Positions 27,601-34,856 of a stretch of DNA of 64,000 bases are shown here, one piece after another (within the stretch, counting starts at the first letter, position 1; every line of letters starts with the position of its first letter). A program made the translations under genes and the position numbers. Below the pieces are notes generated by a model. The model worked only from the letters and a program-made list of their open reading frames with translations, was not told where the DNA came from and ran no database searches. The stretch comes from Cypionkella sp. (GTDB lineage Bacteria > Pseudomonadota > Alphaproteobacteria > Rhodobacterales > Rhodobacteraceae). The stretch lies in NCBI RefSeq assembly GCF_028290025.1, contig NZ_JAQGKQ010000004.1:1-64000 (forward strand), read 5' to 3'.

Positions 27601-27907
27601 CAATATTGCCGCGCTGTAGGCCTGCCGCAATCAATGCTGCGCGGGCATTGGCGACTTCCGCCGGGAAGGTGGACTCGATAGTGTCACGGATCAGCTTCGC
27701 GCGCGCCGTGTGGTATGGCGATAGGATTGGTGGACGCTTGCCTGTAGGCGGCTCTGGCAGGCGGTCATGCGGTGCGCGCCGTGGAGCGCTCTGCACAGCC
27801 TCTGGAGCGCTCTGCGGTGCCTTTACGGCATCCAGCGCATCGGCCTGTTGTGCAATCGCGTCAAGCGGTGCCGCGTTATCGAATTGGTTTGGCTTGAGGT
27901 TAGTCAT
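24665..27907 (-). CDS. Replication protein: PrimPol primase-polymerase with helicase-like C-terminal region
   Basis: A 1080-residue protein that probably starts replication of the element. The PrimPol-type domain lies at about residues 120-310: the metal pair is D211 and D213 in FVLDIDGPHG, then GGEHHIF (242-248) and VDIRGEGGQIIAAPSIHHSG (265-284). A linker to about 540 is Ala/Glu/Lys rich. The C-terminal part (about 690-960) resembles an AAA+ or SF3-like ATPase, with PASGTGAGFM at the Walker A position (about 747-756) and NFFDNVDHY as a Walker B candidate. The usual Lys of Walker A is replaced by Ala. The gene is flanked by iterons and a terminator. Confidence 0.82.
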   Translation of the reverse strand: MTNLKPNQFDNAAPLDAIAQQADALDAVKAPQSAPEAVQSAPRRAPHDRLPEPPTGKRPPILSPYHTARAKLIRDTIESTFPAEVANARAALIAAGLQRGNIDCADVADHNVLTLAMATLYAEHGLKVIDSHALAPLTGRGTGKGHSAKLPRGTKWQERATADAAAIVAFWTGAGKYAANKAGKAYKFANVHQPRNVSIVFLPGCGLFVLDIDGPHGKAALAALVAEHGELPKTVKSITGSGGEHHIFRGIQPIRNTASAIASGVDIRGEGGQIIAAPSIHHSGNFYQWAEGCAPGECAIAQAPAWLEQLALNASKITGKETETKATKTKSNRTKSTAPRDIAVGGFENLVGLIGDGEGLEGFDKPIYRAACSWWATNPDGDALDLIHILHDAISDAPCDDERAEDRYATDDYLPGRVQQAREYIRTDKVDKTAQAETEEAFQAIVQAELQAELESRVKAFSPETPIADLESVIEDATQGDFVLEEIALAKVKKALAKATGVGLRELNVVTTKSQEKAKENRKANAKATDSAESGIIVSETDFDIICEYGQRSLLAKNLTDPNIFCYMEDLYSLEVLPGRTPRMKPLYQLGFANRLNKAARFVKRVGDDGNTIAISAPDDVVSFLYQEPKSLYPGLKGQAVVPYFNASGSLVTQNGYDPEGQIYLTMPAGLDIPAVSLEPTQTEIEKARALLVDDVFGDFPLGGETRKTLMAKAYTAEGVPALANMICCTIQPFLRSMITGDTPIYLVNKPASGTGAGFMIAAATSISEGRSATPWAMSPKDEEFAKQLTAYLRQMTGTNFFDNVDHYVKSPELCAMVTGNQKYEARLLGTGATVEVDILGRHVIAANTFTGSPDIQRRSVMADLDAMHPEPGERVIKWKHDDIRTWVLDNRGELIWACLTLIQAWIAKGKPMGTDNILAGFESWSYVMGGVLKVAGIGGFNANRDKLKATTTGAAQTNEAALVRAIYNLGDNPILRVGGTAKYKKMTVHAVKDILNKADGNEPLLLAGWGYEDGIYTNAQRITPAWDKFASRVHGLTVEDGAEGSEITRKVLISFTKKDDTSNGGFVYFVSIKDDVAAV

Positions 27908-28006
27908 GGTGTGTCGGCTTTCTAATGCATTTGCATTTGTTGAATTTATCCGCTACGCTGTAGGCGTGTTGAATCGGGCGCTGATGACGTCCGGTTAGTC
28001 TTTCGG

Positions 28007-28039
28007 GAGGTCCGCGTTTTCACGCGGGCCTCTTTTTTT
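28007..28039 (+). terminator. Plus-strand hairpin terminator in the leader of the replication gene
   Basis: A 10-base stem (gaggtccgcg with cgcgggcctc, one G-T pair), a 6-base loop and seven T make a good Rho-independent terminator on the plus strand. No plus-strand gene precedes it within 3.8 kb; the replication gene lies on the other strand. It could end a small counter-transcript over the replication gene's start. Confidence 0.75.
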
Positions 28040-28096
28040 CGTTTGATCTGGTGGTGTTGGTGACATCATCCGGGAAAGGTTCTGTCGTGAAGGCCA

Positions 28097-28366
28097 TCAC
28101 GCCACCCGGATTTCTGATGCGCCAGCCGCCAGCCGCTCGGCGGAAAAACTTGTGTATCGTTCAGAACAGACGCGGCGAAGGTAGGCGTCGATATCCGTCA
28201 GAATATAAACCGTGCGCAATGATTGCCCCGGCGCGGACTGATACTGGATCGGCGCTATTTCATCCGAGTCAAAAACGGCAAGTGCAACATGCAGGCTGGA
28301 TAGGCTGATACCCAAGCATTTTGCGATTTGCGGGCGTGTTACGGCGAGTCGTGTGGTTTTGTTCAT
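28097..28366 (-). CDS. AlpA-like / excisionase-type DNA-binding protein
   Basis: An 89-residue protein with an N-terminal helix-turn-helix (LAVTRPQIAKCLGISLSSLHVALA) and a central strand pair with TVYILTDIDAYLRRV, the form seen in AlpA-like and MerR-type excisionase proteins of P4-like elements. AAGGA stands 7 bases before the ATG at 28366, which I prefer to the ATG nine codons upstream. It is the gene just upstream of the replication gene on the same strand. It may regulate that gene or assist excision. Confidence 0.65.
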   Translation of the reverse strand: MNKTTRLAVTRPQIAKCLGISLSSLHVALAVFDSDEIAPIQYQSAPGQSLRTVYILTDIDAYLRRVCSERYTSFSAERLAAGASEIRVA

Positions 28367-28393
28367 TGTAGTTCCTTTGCGCTTGAAGTTCAT

Positions 28394-28733
28394 TTTGCAC
28401 TTGCGAATCAGTTGGGCCGTTGGTATAAGTTGTCTGAGGCTAGGTCCGGTAGTACTGCTAGGTGCAACTAAAAACCAACCGTACCCACTTCATAAACGTT
28501 TGTCAACTTTTTCGTAATTCGGTGCGAGTCGGTTTGGCACGCTATGAAATTGTCAATTGAAATAGTTCGCTTCAGGGGCAGTTCGATCTGACCGATTGTG
28601 ACACGTTCGTTGCTTGTGATTTTAAACTTCGAAGGTGATATAAGTATTTGTTTTCAAACGAGGATCATTTAGCGTCATCTTTTGATTTGGCGTAAAAATT
28701 AGGCTCCACCCACCAAGACAGGGAGTCTCAACA
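28394..28733. other. Divergent control region
   Basis: About 340 bases between the AlpA-like gene (minus) and the 62-residue gene (plus). No gene is supported. It is AT-richer than the core genome and has short palindromes such as aaacgttt near 28494 and gtcaattgaaat near 28553. It probably holds divergent promoters and operators. Confidence 0.45.
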
Positions 28734-28922
28734 ATGACTGACAGTGATGTACTGCACGCTGATCTGATCACCCAGAGCCATAAGTTTGCAAGCGATGCGA
28801 TGAATAATTTGGATCACACGGGCCTGCGGAGTCTGAATACGCAGGCCCATGTGATTGCTGCCAAGTTGGAAGCCTTGGCAGATGGCGGAGGGCTGATCAT
28901 ACGTCTGCCTGACCCCACCTAG
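28734..28922 (+). CDS. Small hypothetical protein (62 aa)
   Basis: A 62-residue acidic, soluble protein, MTDSDVLHADLITQSHKFAS to GGGLIIRLPDPT. GGGAG lies 9 bases before the ATG. Predicted mostly helical, no known domain. A strong inverted repeat of 16-base arms lies inside the frame (28813-28855), so the RNA folds tightly and the segment may have a second role. It is the only plus-strand gene in this part of the element. Confidence 0.5.
   Translation: MTDSDVLHADLITQSHKFASDAMNNLDHTGLRSLNTQAHVIAAKLEALADGGGLIIRLPDPT
28813..28855. repeat. Long inverted repeat inside a small gene
   Basis: Arms of 16 bases (atcacacgggcctgcg and cgcaggcccatgtgat, 15 of 16 paired) are separated by 11 bases. There is no T run after it, so it is not a simple terminator. 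Confidence 0.8.
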
Positions 28923-28931
28923 TTGTCTGCA

Positions 28932-29345
28932 TCACCAAGCAATCTGCCGCCAATCTATGAAAAGGTCTGGCGGCAGTTTCATCTCCGCCGCGTACCCGGT
29001 CGGCGCATTCGTATAAATGCGGGGGCCGTGAACTGGGCTTTTGACTAGTCCTAGGAAGCCCAGCGCCCGCTTTGCTACATCTGCCGTGCAATTCGCAAGT
29101 TCAGCCACTTGTTCAACTCGAATAGAGTAAAGCTCCGCTCCGCTCTGATGAATGTAATCGTCTATAGTATCTGCGAGTATGCTAGCCTCAAGAAAATCGT
29201 AGGGCTGTAGATATACAAACGCGTGTGACCGGGCCTCCGCCATTGCTTGCTGCGGCGTTTCAATATCGTCTGGGACGCCCAGCGCGGCACACATCGCGAT
29301 ATAAAGATGCGCCTGTTCCATTCGGCTTAATTGAAGGCCTATCAT
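28932..29345 (-). CDS. Hypothetical protein (137 aa), last gene of small operon
   Basis: A 137-residue soluble protein with no family I recognise. A short segment (SIRVEQVAELANCTADVAKRALGFLGLV) looks like a winged-helix or helix-turn-helix core. This is followed by a C-terminal strand part (GPRIYTNAPTGYAAEMKLPPDLFIDWRQIAW). It overlaps the gene before it by ATGA, so the three genes from 30078 down to 28932 form one operon. A DNA-binding role is a guess from that segment. Confidence 0.6.
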   Translation of the reverse strand: MIGLQLSRMEQAHLYIAMCAALGVPDDIETPQQAMAEARSHAFVYLQPYDFLEASILADTIDDYIHQSGAELYSIRVEQVAELANCTADVAKRALGFLGLVKSPVHGPRIYTNAPTGYAAEMKLPPDLFIDWRQIAW

Positions 29346-29818
29346 AATAGCCCAGCATTCCTGCGCAATTCTTCTGTAACAAAATCATTGGATTCACTGT
29401 CCAATGTTCCGTTGCGACTTTTGTTGATCTTATCGGCTAGAGACAGTTTGGAGATATACGATTGTCTAATAGTTTCTCTCAAATTGGTGTCGGCAGATTC
29501 AATGCACAGCCGCGCCATTGGCGTTTTCGCCACCGTGCCACGGGCAAAGTTATCCCAGCCTTTCGCCGTAGTCGGCAGTTCGGCTTGTCCCCCGGAGAGA
29601 TGCACGAGAATTTCCGACTCGAGAATCAAATTTTCCAGCAAATGGGCTGTCATTATTGGCGTCAACTTTGCGCCATATAAGCGGGCGAGAGCCAATTCAT
29701 ACTGTGACTCCAACGGGGTAAGCCGCGCCAACTGATGGGCAGGGCTTGTGCTACGCAGCAAATTTATCCGGGACGCGCGCAGAGCGTATTCTTCCCGTTC
29801 GGTAGTTTTATGTGTCAT
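29342..29818 (-). CDS. Hypothetical protein (158 aa), middle gene of small operon
   Basis: A 158-residue, largely helical soluble protein (YALRASRINLLRSTSPAHQL, LESQYELALARLYGAKLTPIM, LLENLILESEILVHLSGGQ). It has no recognised domain, signal peptide or membrane segment. It overlaps both neighbours by ATGA, the mark of translational coupling. Confidence 0.6.
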   Translation of the reverse strand: MTHKTTEREEYALRASRINLLRSTSPAHQLARLTPLESQYELALARLYGAKLTPIMTAHLLENLILESEILVHLSGGQAELPTTAKGWDNFARGTVAKTPMARLCIESADTNLRETIRQSYISKLSLADKINKSRNGTLDSESNDFVTEELRRNAGLL

Positions 29819-30078
29819 GTCTGTAGTCCTTTGTTTTTATGCCGTTGTTGAGCGATTAGAAGAAGCGCGTTAATCTGCTCATCGGTGACGCGGTGTAGTT
29901 GCCGCAAGCGCGGCGACACGTCAGCCCAGAGATAAAGACGCGTCGGATTTCCGCCCTGCTTGGGCGCGGGGGACACTAAAAACGGCAGCGGATAAGGCAG
30001 TCGCAGGAGCCATCTTACGGCTGCAACCCCGAGTCCAGTCGTGGCGCGGATTTCGCGCATCGTGTTGAAAAAACTCAT
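29815..30078 (-). CDS. Small AlpA-like DNA-binding protein (87 aa)
   Basis: An 87-residue basic protein. It starts MSFFNTMREIRATTGLGVAAVRWLL, a possible helix-turn-helix, and has RLYLWADVSPRLRQLHRV, which parallels TVYILTDIDAYLRRV of the AlpA-like protein at 28097-28366. It heads the three-gene operon. It probably regulates its own operon; the 590 bases upstream hold its control region. GGAACTC on the minus strand precedes the ATG. Confidence 0.55.
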   Translation of the reverse strand: MSFFNTMREIRATTGLGVAAVRWLLRLPYPLPFLVSPAPKQGGNPTRLYLWADVSPRLRQLHRVTDEQINALLLIAQQRHKNKGLQT

Positions 30079-30670
30079 GGGAGTTCCTTTCTGATTATGA
30101 TGTTATGATTTGTTTTAGCGACACCGTCGCGAATGGAAATCACAGCCCCGCCGTGATTCACTTAATGAAAGTAACCTATCAATGAAACGTCAGCTTGTCA
30201 AATTTGCCGGATAACGGTTCATTTGTAATAAACGAGCTGACGCGCAAAATCCAATTTACTAAGGCGTCATATTAGCACCCTTCGCGGGCAGCATCTTAAT
30301 ACCGCACTACATTTACTGCGCTATCGGATTGCGGATTGGGTAAGGGCGTGGTGGGGCTTTTGCGTCGATTGGGTGACGTGCGAAGCCGTGCTGGTACTGA
30401 TGGTACGCCCGCCGCCTGCCCAGAGGCCTGTACGGGGCTGCTGGAGCGCCCTGCCTTACTCCTGTGCTGTGCAAGACGCTGAGGTCGTCAGGCCTGCTCT
30501 GTCGTGCTGTGGACGCGCTGGCCGTCAGGCCTGTGCGATCATCAAATTTTCGCACCCATCATCATCGCCGCAAAATTTCAAGCGATGGCAAAACTGTATA
30601 ATAAACCGCCCATCTAAAAACACCACAAAGGCATTTTGATGATCTATAACAATGACTTATCAGTTCTTAA
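30079..30670. other. Right-end region of the element without a supported gene
   Basis: About 590 bases between the small operon and attR. The left part (30080-30260) is AT-rich with imperfect inverted motifs such as caatgaaacg and cggttcatttg, fitting a promoter/operator. The right part (30390-30540) is GC-rich and repeats gtcaggcctg. Weak frames exist on both strands, none with a ribosome site. Integrase arm sites may lie here. Confidence 0.4.
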
Positions 30671-30695
30671 TGGAGCGGGCGGCGGGAATCGAACC
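30671..30695. repeat. attR: 25-bp repeat in tRNA-Gly 3' end
   Basis: Identical to 16526-16550. It covers the CCA, acceptor strand and most of the T arm of the tRNA-Gly gene and marks the right boundary of the element. Confidence 0.9.
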
Positions 30696-30744
30696 CGCGT
30701 CTTTAGCTTGGAAGGCTAAGGTCTTACCATTACACAACGCCCGC
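30671..30744 (-). tRNA. tRNA-Gly (anticodon TCC)
   Basis: A 74-base tRNA with encoded CCA. The acceptor stem pairs GCGGGCG with CGCCCGC, followed by discriminator T and CCA. The anticodon loop is CTTCCAA, giving TCC, and the T arm reads GGTTCGATTCC. The gene stays intact because the element restores its 3' end; that end is the attachment site. Confidence 0.96.
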
Positions 30745-30803
30745 GCTGCTGTCTTCTAGCATCCCAAGCCCGCAGGCTCAACACCCCTTAGCCGGATTCA
30801 ACC

Positions 30804-33080
30804 TCAGCCACACTTGGAATGCCCGCAATCCGAACAGGTCATGCAGCCCTCTTTCATCTGCAACGCATAGCTGCCGCAGCTTGGGCAAGCCTTGCCCTTG
30901 GGCCGCTCTCCCATCACCATCGCACTCGCCTGCGGGTCAGATTTCAGACCCATGCCCTCGCCTTCAATGAAGCCAATGCTGACCAGATGCCGCTCAATCA
31001 CCCCGCCAATCGCCGCGAGAATTGAAGGAATATACCGCCCCTCCATCCAAGCCCCGCCGCGCGGATCGAACACCGCTTTCAATTCCTCGACCACGAAGGA
31101 AATATCGCCACCGCGCCGGAACACCGCCGAAATCATCCGCGTCAAAGCCACGGTCCAAGCGAAATGCTCCATGTTTTTGGAGTTGATGAACACCTCAAAC
31201 GGGCGGCGATGCCCGGCGATGATGATGTCATTGATGGTGATATAAAGCGCGTGTTCCGACCCCGGCCACTTCACCTTATAGGTCTGCCCCTCCAGCGCCG
31301 CCGGACGGTCGAGCGGATCGGTCAGATACACCACCTCGCCCCCCGCCACCATCGCAGGCGCCTCAGCCGGAACCTTATCCGTGCTCTCCGAAACGGTCAG
31401 CACCGACCCCGTCACCGCATTCGGCCGGTAGGTGGTGCAACCCTTACACCCCTGATCCCAAGCGGCCATATAGACCTCTTGGAACGCCTCAAAGCTGATA
31501 TCTTCCGGGCAGTTGATCGTCTTCGAGATGGAGCTATCAATCCACTTCTGCGCCGCAGCCTGCATCCGCACATGGTCCAGCGGTGGCAGGGTTTGCGCAT
31601 TCACAAAGTAATCCGGCAACGCCGCATCGCCCTTCAACTCACGCCACAGCCGCACCGCGTAATCGACGACTTCTTCTTCCGTCCGCGAGCCGTCCTTTTG
31701 CAGCACTTTCCGCGTGTAAGCATAGGCAAACACCGGCTCAATCCCCGACGACACATTCCCCGCATATAAAGAAATCGTGCCCGTCGGCGCAATCGAGGTC
31801 AACAACGCGTTGCGAATCCCATGCGTGCGCACCGCCTCGCGCACATCATCATCCATCTGCATCATATTGCCGGTCGCCAAATACGGCTCCGCCTCAAACA
31901 GCGGAAATGCACCCTTTTCCTTCGCCAGATCAACCGACGCCAGATAAGACGCCCGCGCAATCGCATGCATCCAATCCTCGGTCTGCTTGGCCGCCTCAAC
32001 CGAGCCATAGCGCAAGCCGACCATCAGCAAAGCATCCGCCAACCCGGTCACACCCAGACCAATCCGCCGCTTCGCCTTCGCCTCAGCCTGCTGCTCCGGC
32101 AACGGGAAGCGCGAGGCATCCACCACGTTATCCATCATCCGCACGGCCAACCGCACCAGATCATCCAGCGCCACCAGATCCAGCTTGGCACCCTTGGTAA
32201 ACGCCCCCGCCACCAGCGTCGGCATGTTGATACTGCCCAGCAAACACGCGCCATAGGGCGGCAATGGCTGCTCGCCACAGGGGTTGGTCGCCGCAATCGT
32301 CTCGCAATAACCAAGATTGTTGGCCTTGTTGATCCGGTCGATGAAAATCACCCCCGGTTCGGCAAAATCATAGGTGTTGCGCATGATCTTGTTCCACAGA
32401 TCGCGTGCTTGCAGGGTGCGGAACACCCGGCCTTCAAACACAAGATCCCAAGAACCATCCGCCTTGACCGCATCCATGAACGGATCGGTGATCAGCACCG
32501 AAAGGTTGAACATCCGCAGCCGGGCTGCGTCCTTCTTAGCCTCGATAAACGCTTCCACATCCGGGTGATCGCAGCGCATCGTCGCCATCATCGCGCCCCG
32601 GCGCGAGCCCGCCGACATGATCGTGCGACACATCGCATCCCACACATCCATGAAGCTCAACGGCCCAGAGGCATCCGCCGCCACACCCTTTACCTCAGCG
32701 CCACGCGGGCGGATGGTTGAGAAATCATAGCCAATGCCGCCGCCCTGCTGCATCGTCAGCGCGGCTTCCTTCAACGCGTCAAAAATCCCGCCCATGCTGT
32801 CCGGCACGGTGCCCATGACGAAGCAGTTGAACATCGTCACATTGCGGCCAGTGCCAGCACCCGCCGTGATCCGACCCGCCGGCAAATACTTGAAGCCTTC
32901 CAGAGCGGCGTAGAATCGCTCCTCCCAAACCGCAGGTTCTTTTTCAACCTCAGCCAAAGCCCGCGCGATTCGCCGCCAGCTGTCCTCAACCGAACCATCA
33001 ATCGGCGTGCCATCCTGCGCCTTTAGCCGATATTTCATGTCCCAAATTTGCTCAGCGATAGGGGCGGCAAAACGAGACAT
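30804..33080 (-). CDS. nrdJ: Adenosylcobalamin-dependent ribonucleotide reductase (class II)
   Basis: NrdJ reduces ribonucleotides to deoxyribonucleotides using a radical formed from adenosylcobalamin. The protein is 758 residues. Core features: AGRITAGAGTGRNVTMFNCFVM, MQQGGGIGYDFSTIRPRGA, the active-site ATNPCGEQPLPPYGACLLGSIN, and LTSIAPTGTISLYAG. The C-terminal zinc or redox cysteines lie in KACPSCGSYALQMKEGCMTCSDCGHSKCG. I choose the ATG at 33080 (AAGGA 7 bases upstream) over one 23 codons earlier. Dependence on B12 links it to the cob genes at the end of the window. It stands alone, with no nrdA or nrdB. Confidence 0.95.
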   Translation of the reverse strand: MSRFAAPIAEQIWDMKYRLKAQDGTPIDGSVEDSWRRIARALAEVEKEPAVWEERFYAALEGFKYLPAGRITAGAGTGRNVTMFNCFVMGTVPDSMGGIFDALKEAALTMQQGGGIGYDFSTIRPRGAEVKGVAADASGPLSFMDVWDAMCRTIMSAGSRRGAMMATMRCDHPDVEAFIEAKKDAARLRMFNLSVLITDPFMDAVKADGSWDLVFEGRVFRTLQARDLWNKIMRNTYDFAEPGVIFIDRINKANNLGYCETIAATNPCGEQPLPPYGACLLGSINMPTLVAGAFTKGAKLDLVALDDLVRLAVRMMDNVVDASRFPLPEQQAEAKAKRRIGLGVTGLADALLMVGLRYGSVEAAKQTEDWMHAIARASYLASVDLAKEKGAFPLFEAEPYLATGNMMQMDDDVREAVRTHGIRNALLTSIAPTGTISLYAGNVSSGIEPVFAYAYTRKVLQKDGSRTEEEVVDYAVRLWRELKGDAALPDYFVNAQTLPPLDHVRMQAAAQKWIDSSISKTINCPEDISFEAFQEVYMAAWDQGCKGCTTYRPNAVTGSVLTVSESTDKVPAEAPAMVAGGEVVYLTDPLDRPAALEGQTYKVKWPGSEHALYITINDIIIAGHRRPFEVFINSKNMEHFAWTVALTRMISAVFRRGGDISFVVEELKAVFDPRGGAWMEGRYIPSILAAIGGVIERHLVSIGFIEGEGMGLKSDPQASAMVMGERPKGKACPSCGSYALQMKEGCMTCSDCGHSKCG

Positions 33081-33335
33081 GGGGCAGTCCTTCCGATAGG
33101 GGATATCAAATAAGTGGCGAGGTGTAGCCGCAAGCATCATGGGCGGCAAGATCAGAGCGTCGGGTTTCTCAACTGGATTTTTACGCAGTCGCGGTAGAAG
33201 CCGATGGCACTGTTAAATGCCACCACACGAACAGTTTGACAGAGCAAGCCTTGAGCATACCAGATTTAGGTTTATCCTGCACTCAAACTTTTTTGAAAGA
33301 CTCACCTCTGCGTTTCGTAGGAACACTAGGAACAC

Positions 33336-33761
33336 ATGACGCTCAACATCCTAAAACTCAGCGTCGGCACCGAGTCGGTCGATGACCTCACCAACTGGCA
33401 CCGCGCCCATGCGCATGTTTGGGCACCCGGCACCACCGAACATGTCACCCGCATGTGGCCGAAACGCGAGGATGAAATTCTCAACGGCGGCTCGCTCTAT
33501 TGGGTGATCAAAGGCGTGATCCAAGCCCGCCAGCGCCTGCTGGGTCTGGCCGAGCGCCGTGGCCAAGACGGCATCCTGCGCTGCGCACTTGTGCTCGACG
33601 CCGAAGTCATCCGCACCGAAAACGCCCTGCGCCGCCCGTTCCAAGGCTGGCGCTACCTCGACCCCGCCGAATCGCCGCGCGACCTGCCAAAAACCCGCGC
33701 CCACGATGACACCCTGCCCCCGGCCCTCGCCGCCGCACTTGCCGAAATCGGCCTGCGCTAA
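33336..33761 (+). CDS. DUF1489 family protein
   Basis: A 141-residue cytoplasmic protein of the DUF1489 family, restricted mostly to alphaproteobacteria. Typical parts are LNILKLSVGTESVDDLTNWH, TRMWPKREDEILNGGSLYWVIKG and LALVLDAEV-like LRCALVLDAEVIRT, followed by PFQGWRYLDPAESPRDL. The function is unknown. It is divergent from nrdJ; the 255 bases between them show no gene and no clear riboswitch. Confidence 0.9.
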   Translation: MTLNILKLSVGTESVDDLTNWHRAHAHVWAPGTTEHVTRMWPKREDEILNGGSLYWVIKGVIQARQRLLGLAERRGQDGILRCALVLDAEVIRTENALRRPFQGWRYLDPAESPRDLPKTRAHDDTLPPALAAALAEIGLR

Positions 33762-33926
33762 CGCCTAAAACTTATCTAAAATTTGCTTTCGCATTGGCTC
33801 AAATATCCCACGGGTTTGCCATTGGTTCGCCACCGGTTCGAGGACCAATGGCATGGGGGGTGTGAAACCCCCAATAGCGCGCTATCCACGCTTCCCTTCC
33901 CCCGAAATCCGCGCCACAACCTTAAC

Positions 33927-34856
33927 ATGATCAAACGCCCGCTCTGGCTTGCAGCCGCCCCGATAATCTTTCTGCTGCTGTGGTCCGGCGGCTTTGGCGT
34001 AGCCAAACTTGGCCTGCAACACGCCGAACCGCTCACCCTCCTCGCGCTGCGCTACACCTGCGTGCTGGTCCTGCTGCTGCCCCTCGCCCTGATCATTCGC
34101 CCACCGCTCCCCAAAACCAAACGCGCTTGGGCCGACGTAGCCATCACTGGCTTCCTGATCCAAGTCGTCTACTTCGGCCTCTGCTACATCGCCTTCAAAG
34201 CCGGAGTTTCGGCGGGCGGAGTCGCCATCATCGTCTGCCTGCAACCGATTCTCGTCGCCCTCGCCGCGCCCTACACGGTGAAAGAGGCCACCACCCGCCT
34301 CGGCTGGATCGGCCTCGGTCTGGGCCTCGCCGGAGCCGCCATCGCCATCCTGTCGCGCTCCAGCCTACAAGCCGAAAATCCTTGGGGCATCTTGCTAACC
34401 TTCGGCGCGCTAATGGGCATGACAGGCGGCACGCTTTACGAAAAACGCTTCGGTGTCAGCCAACACCCGATCACCGCCAACCTGATCCAATATGCCACCG
34501 GAGCGTTGTTCACCCTACCCGCCGCATACTTAACCGAGGGTATGATCGTGCAATGGTCGCCCGAATTTTTATTGATCCTCGGCTACCTAGTGATCGGCAA
34601 CTCGATCCTCGCGATCAGCCTGCTGCTCGCAATGATCCGCGCCGGAGAGGTCGCCCGAGTCTCCGCCCTATTCTACCTAGTCCCCGCCCTATCCGCCCTA
34701 TTCGCATGGCCGCTCTTGGGTGAGGCGATGCCGCCGCTGGCATGGGCAGGCATGGCGCTGGCAGGTTTGGGCGTGGCATTGGTGAGCAAAAAATCCCGGG
34801 TCAGCAACAAATCTGGCGTCACCGCGCCCAGCGATAAACTCAACGAAACGCTCTGA
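33927..34856 (+). CDS. EamA/DMT superfamily transporter
   Basis: A 309-residue inner-membrane protein with ten hydrophobic segments arranged as two EamA repeats, of the drug/metabolite transporter superfamily. It begins MIKRPLWLAAAPIIFLLLWSGGFG, with the family's SGGFGVAKLGL and LRYTCVLVLLL near the start. The second repeat runs from about residue 155. I choose the ATG at 33927; the frame is open to 33783 but the extra residues are not membrane-like. The substrate is unknown. It ends directly against the convergent small exported protein gene. Confidence 0.87.
   Translation: MIKRPLWLAAAPIIFLLLWSGGFGVAKLGLQHAEPLTLLALRYTCVLVLLLPLALIIRPPLPKTKRAWADVAITGFLIQVVYFGLCYIAFKAGVSAGGVAIIVCLQPILVALAAPYTVKEATTRLGWIGLGLGLAGAAIAILSRSSLQAENPWGILLTFGALMGMTGGTLYEKRFGVSQHPITANLIQYATGALFTLPAAYLTEGMIVQWSPEFLLILGYLVIGNSILAISLLLAMIRAGEVARVSALFYLVPALSALFAWPLLGEAMPPLAWAGMALAGLGVALVSKKSRVSNKSGVTAPSDKLNETL

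Larger units (their letters stand above)
16526..30695. mobile_element. Integrated genetic element in tRNA-Gly(TCC), P4-like satellite type
   Basis: A 14.1-kb block bounded by 25-bp direct repeats, one being the 3' end of the intact tRNA-Gly gene. A DUF4102-type tyrosine integrase lies just inside the left end. Contents differ sharply from the flanks: low-GC defence genes, a PrimPol replication protein beside iteron-like repeats, AlpA-like regulators, a serine recombinase and many tiny unknown genes. No capsid, tail, conjugation or terminase gene is seen, so it is not a complete phage or conjugative element. A satellite or a replicating integrative element that borrows another phage's particles fits best. 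Confidence 0.85.

Noticed and set aside
27906-27998. 30-codon plus-strand leader peptide before the terminator at 28007
   Set aside because: Its start overlaps the replication gene's start codon and the apparent ribosome site is coding sequence of that gene. Not enough to call a gene.
30373-30639. 88-codon plus-strand frame near attR
   Set aside because: No ribosome site, Cys/Arg/Pro-rich composition, and a competing frame on the other strand; looks random.
33081-33335. Cobalamin riboswitch before nrdJ
   Set aside because: A gatggcactg word recalls the B12 box but the other conserved core segments are missing.
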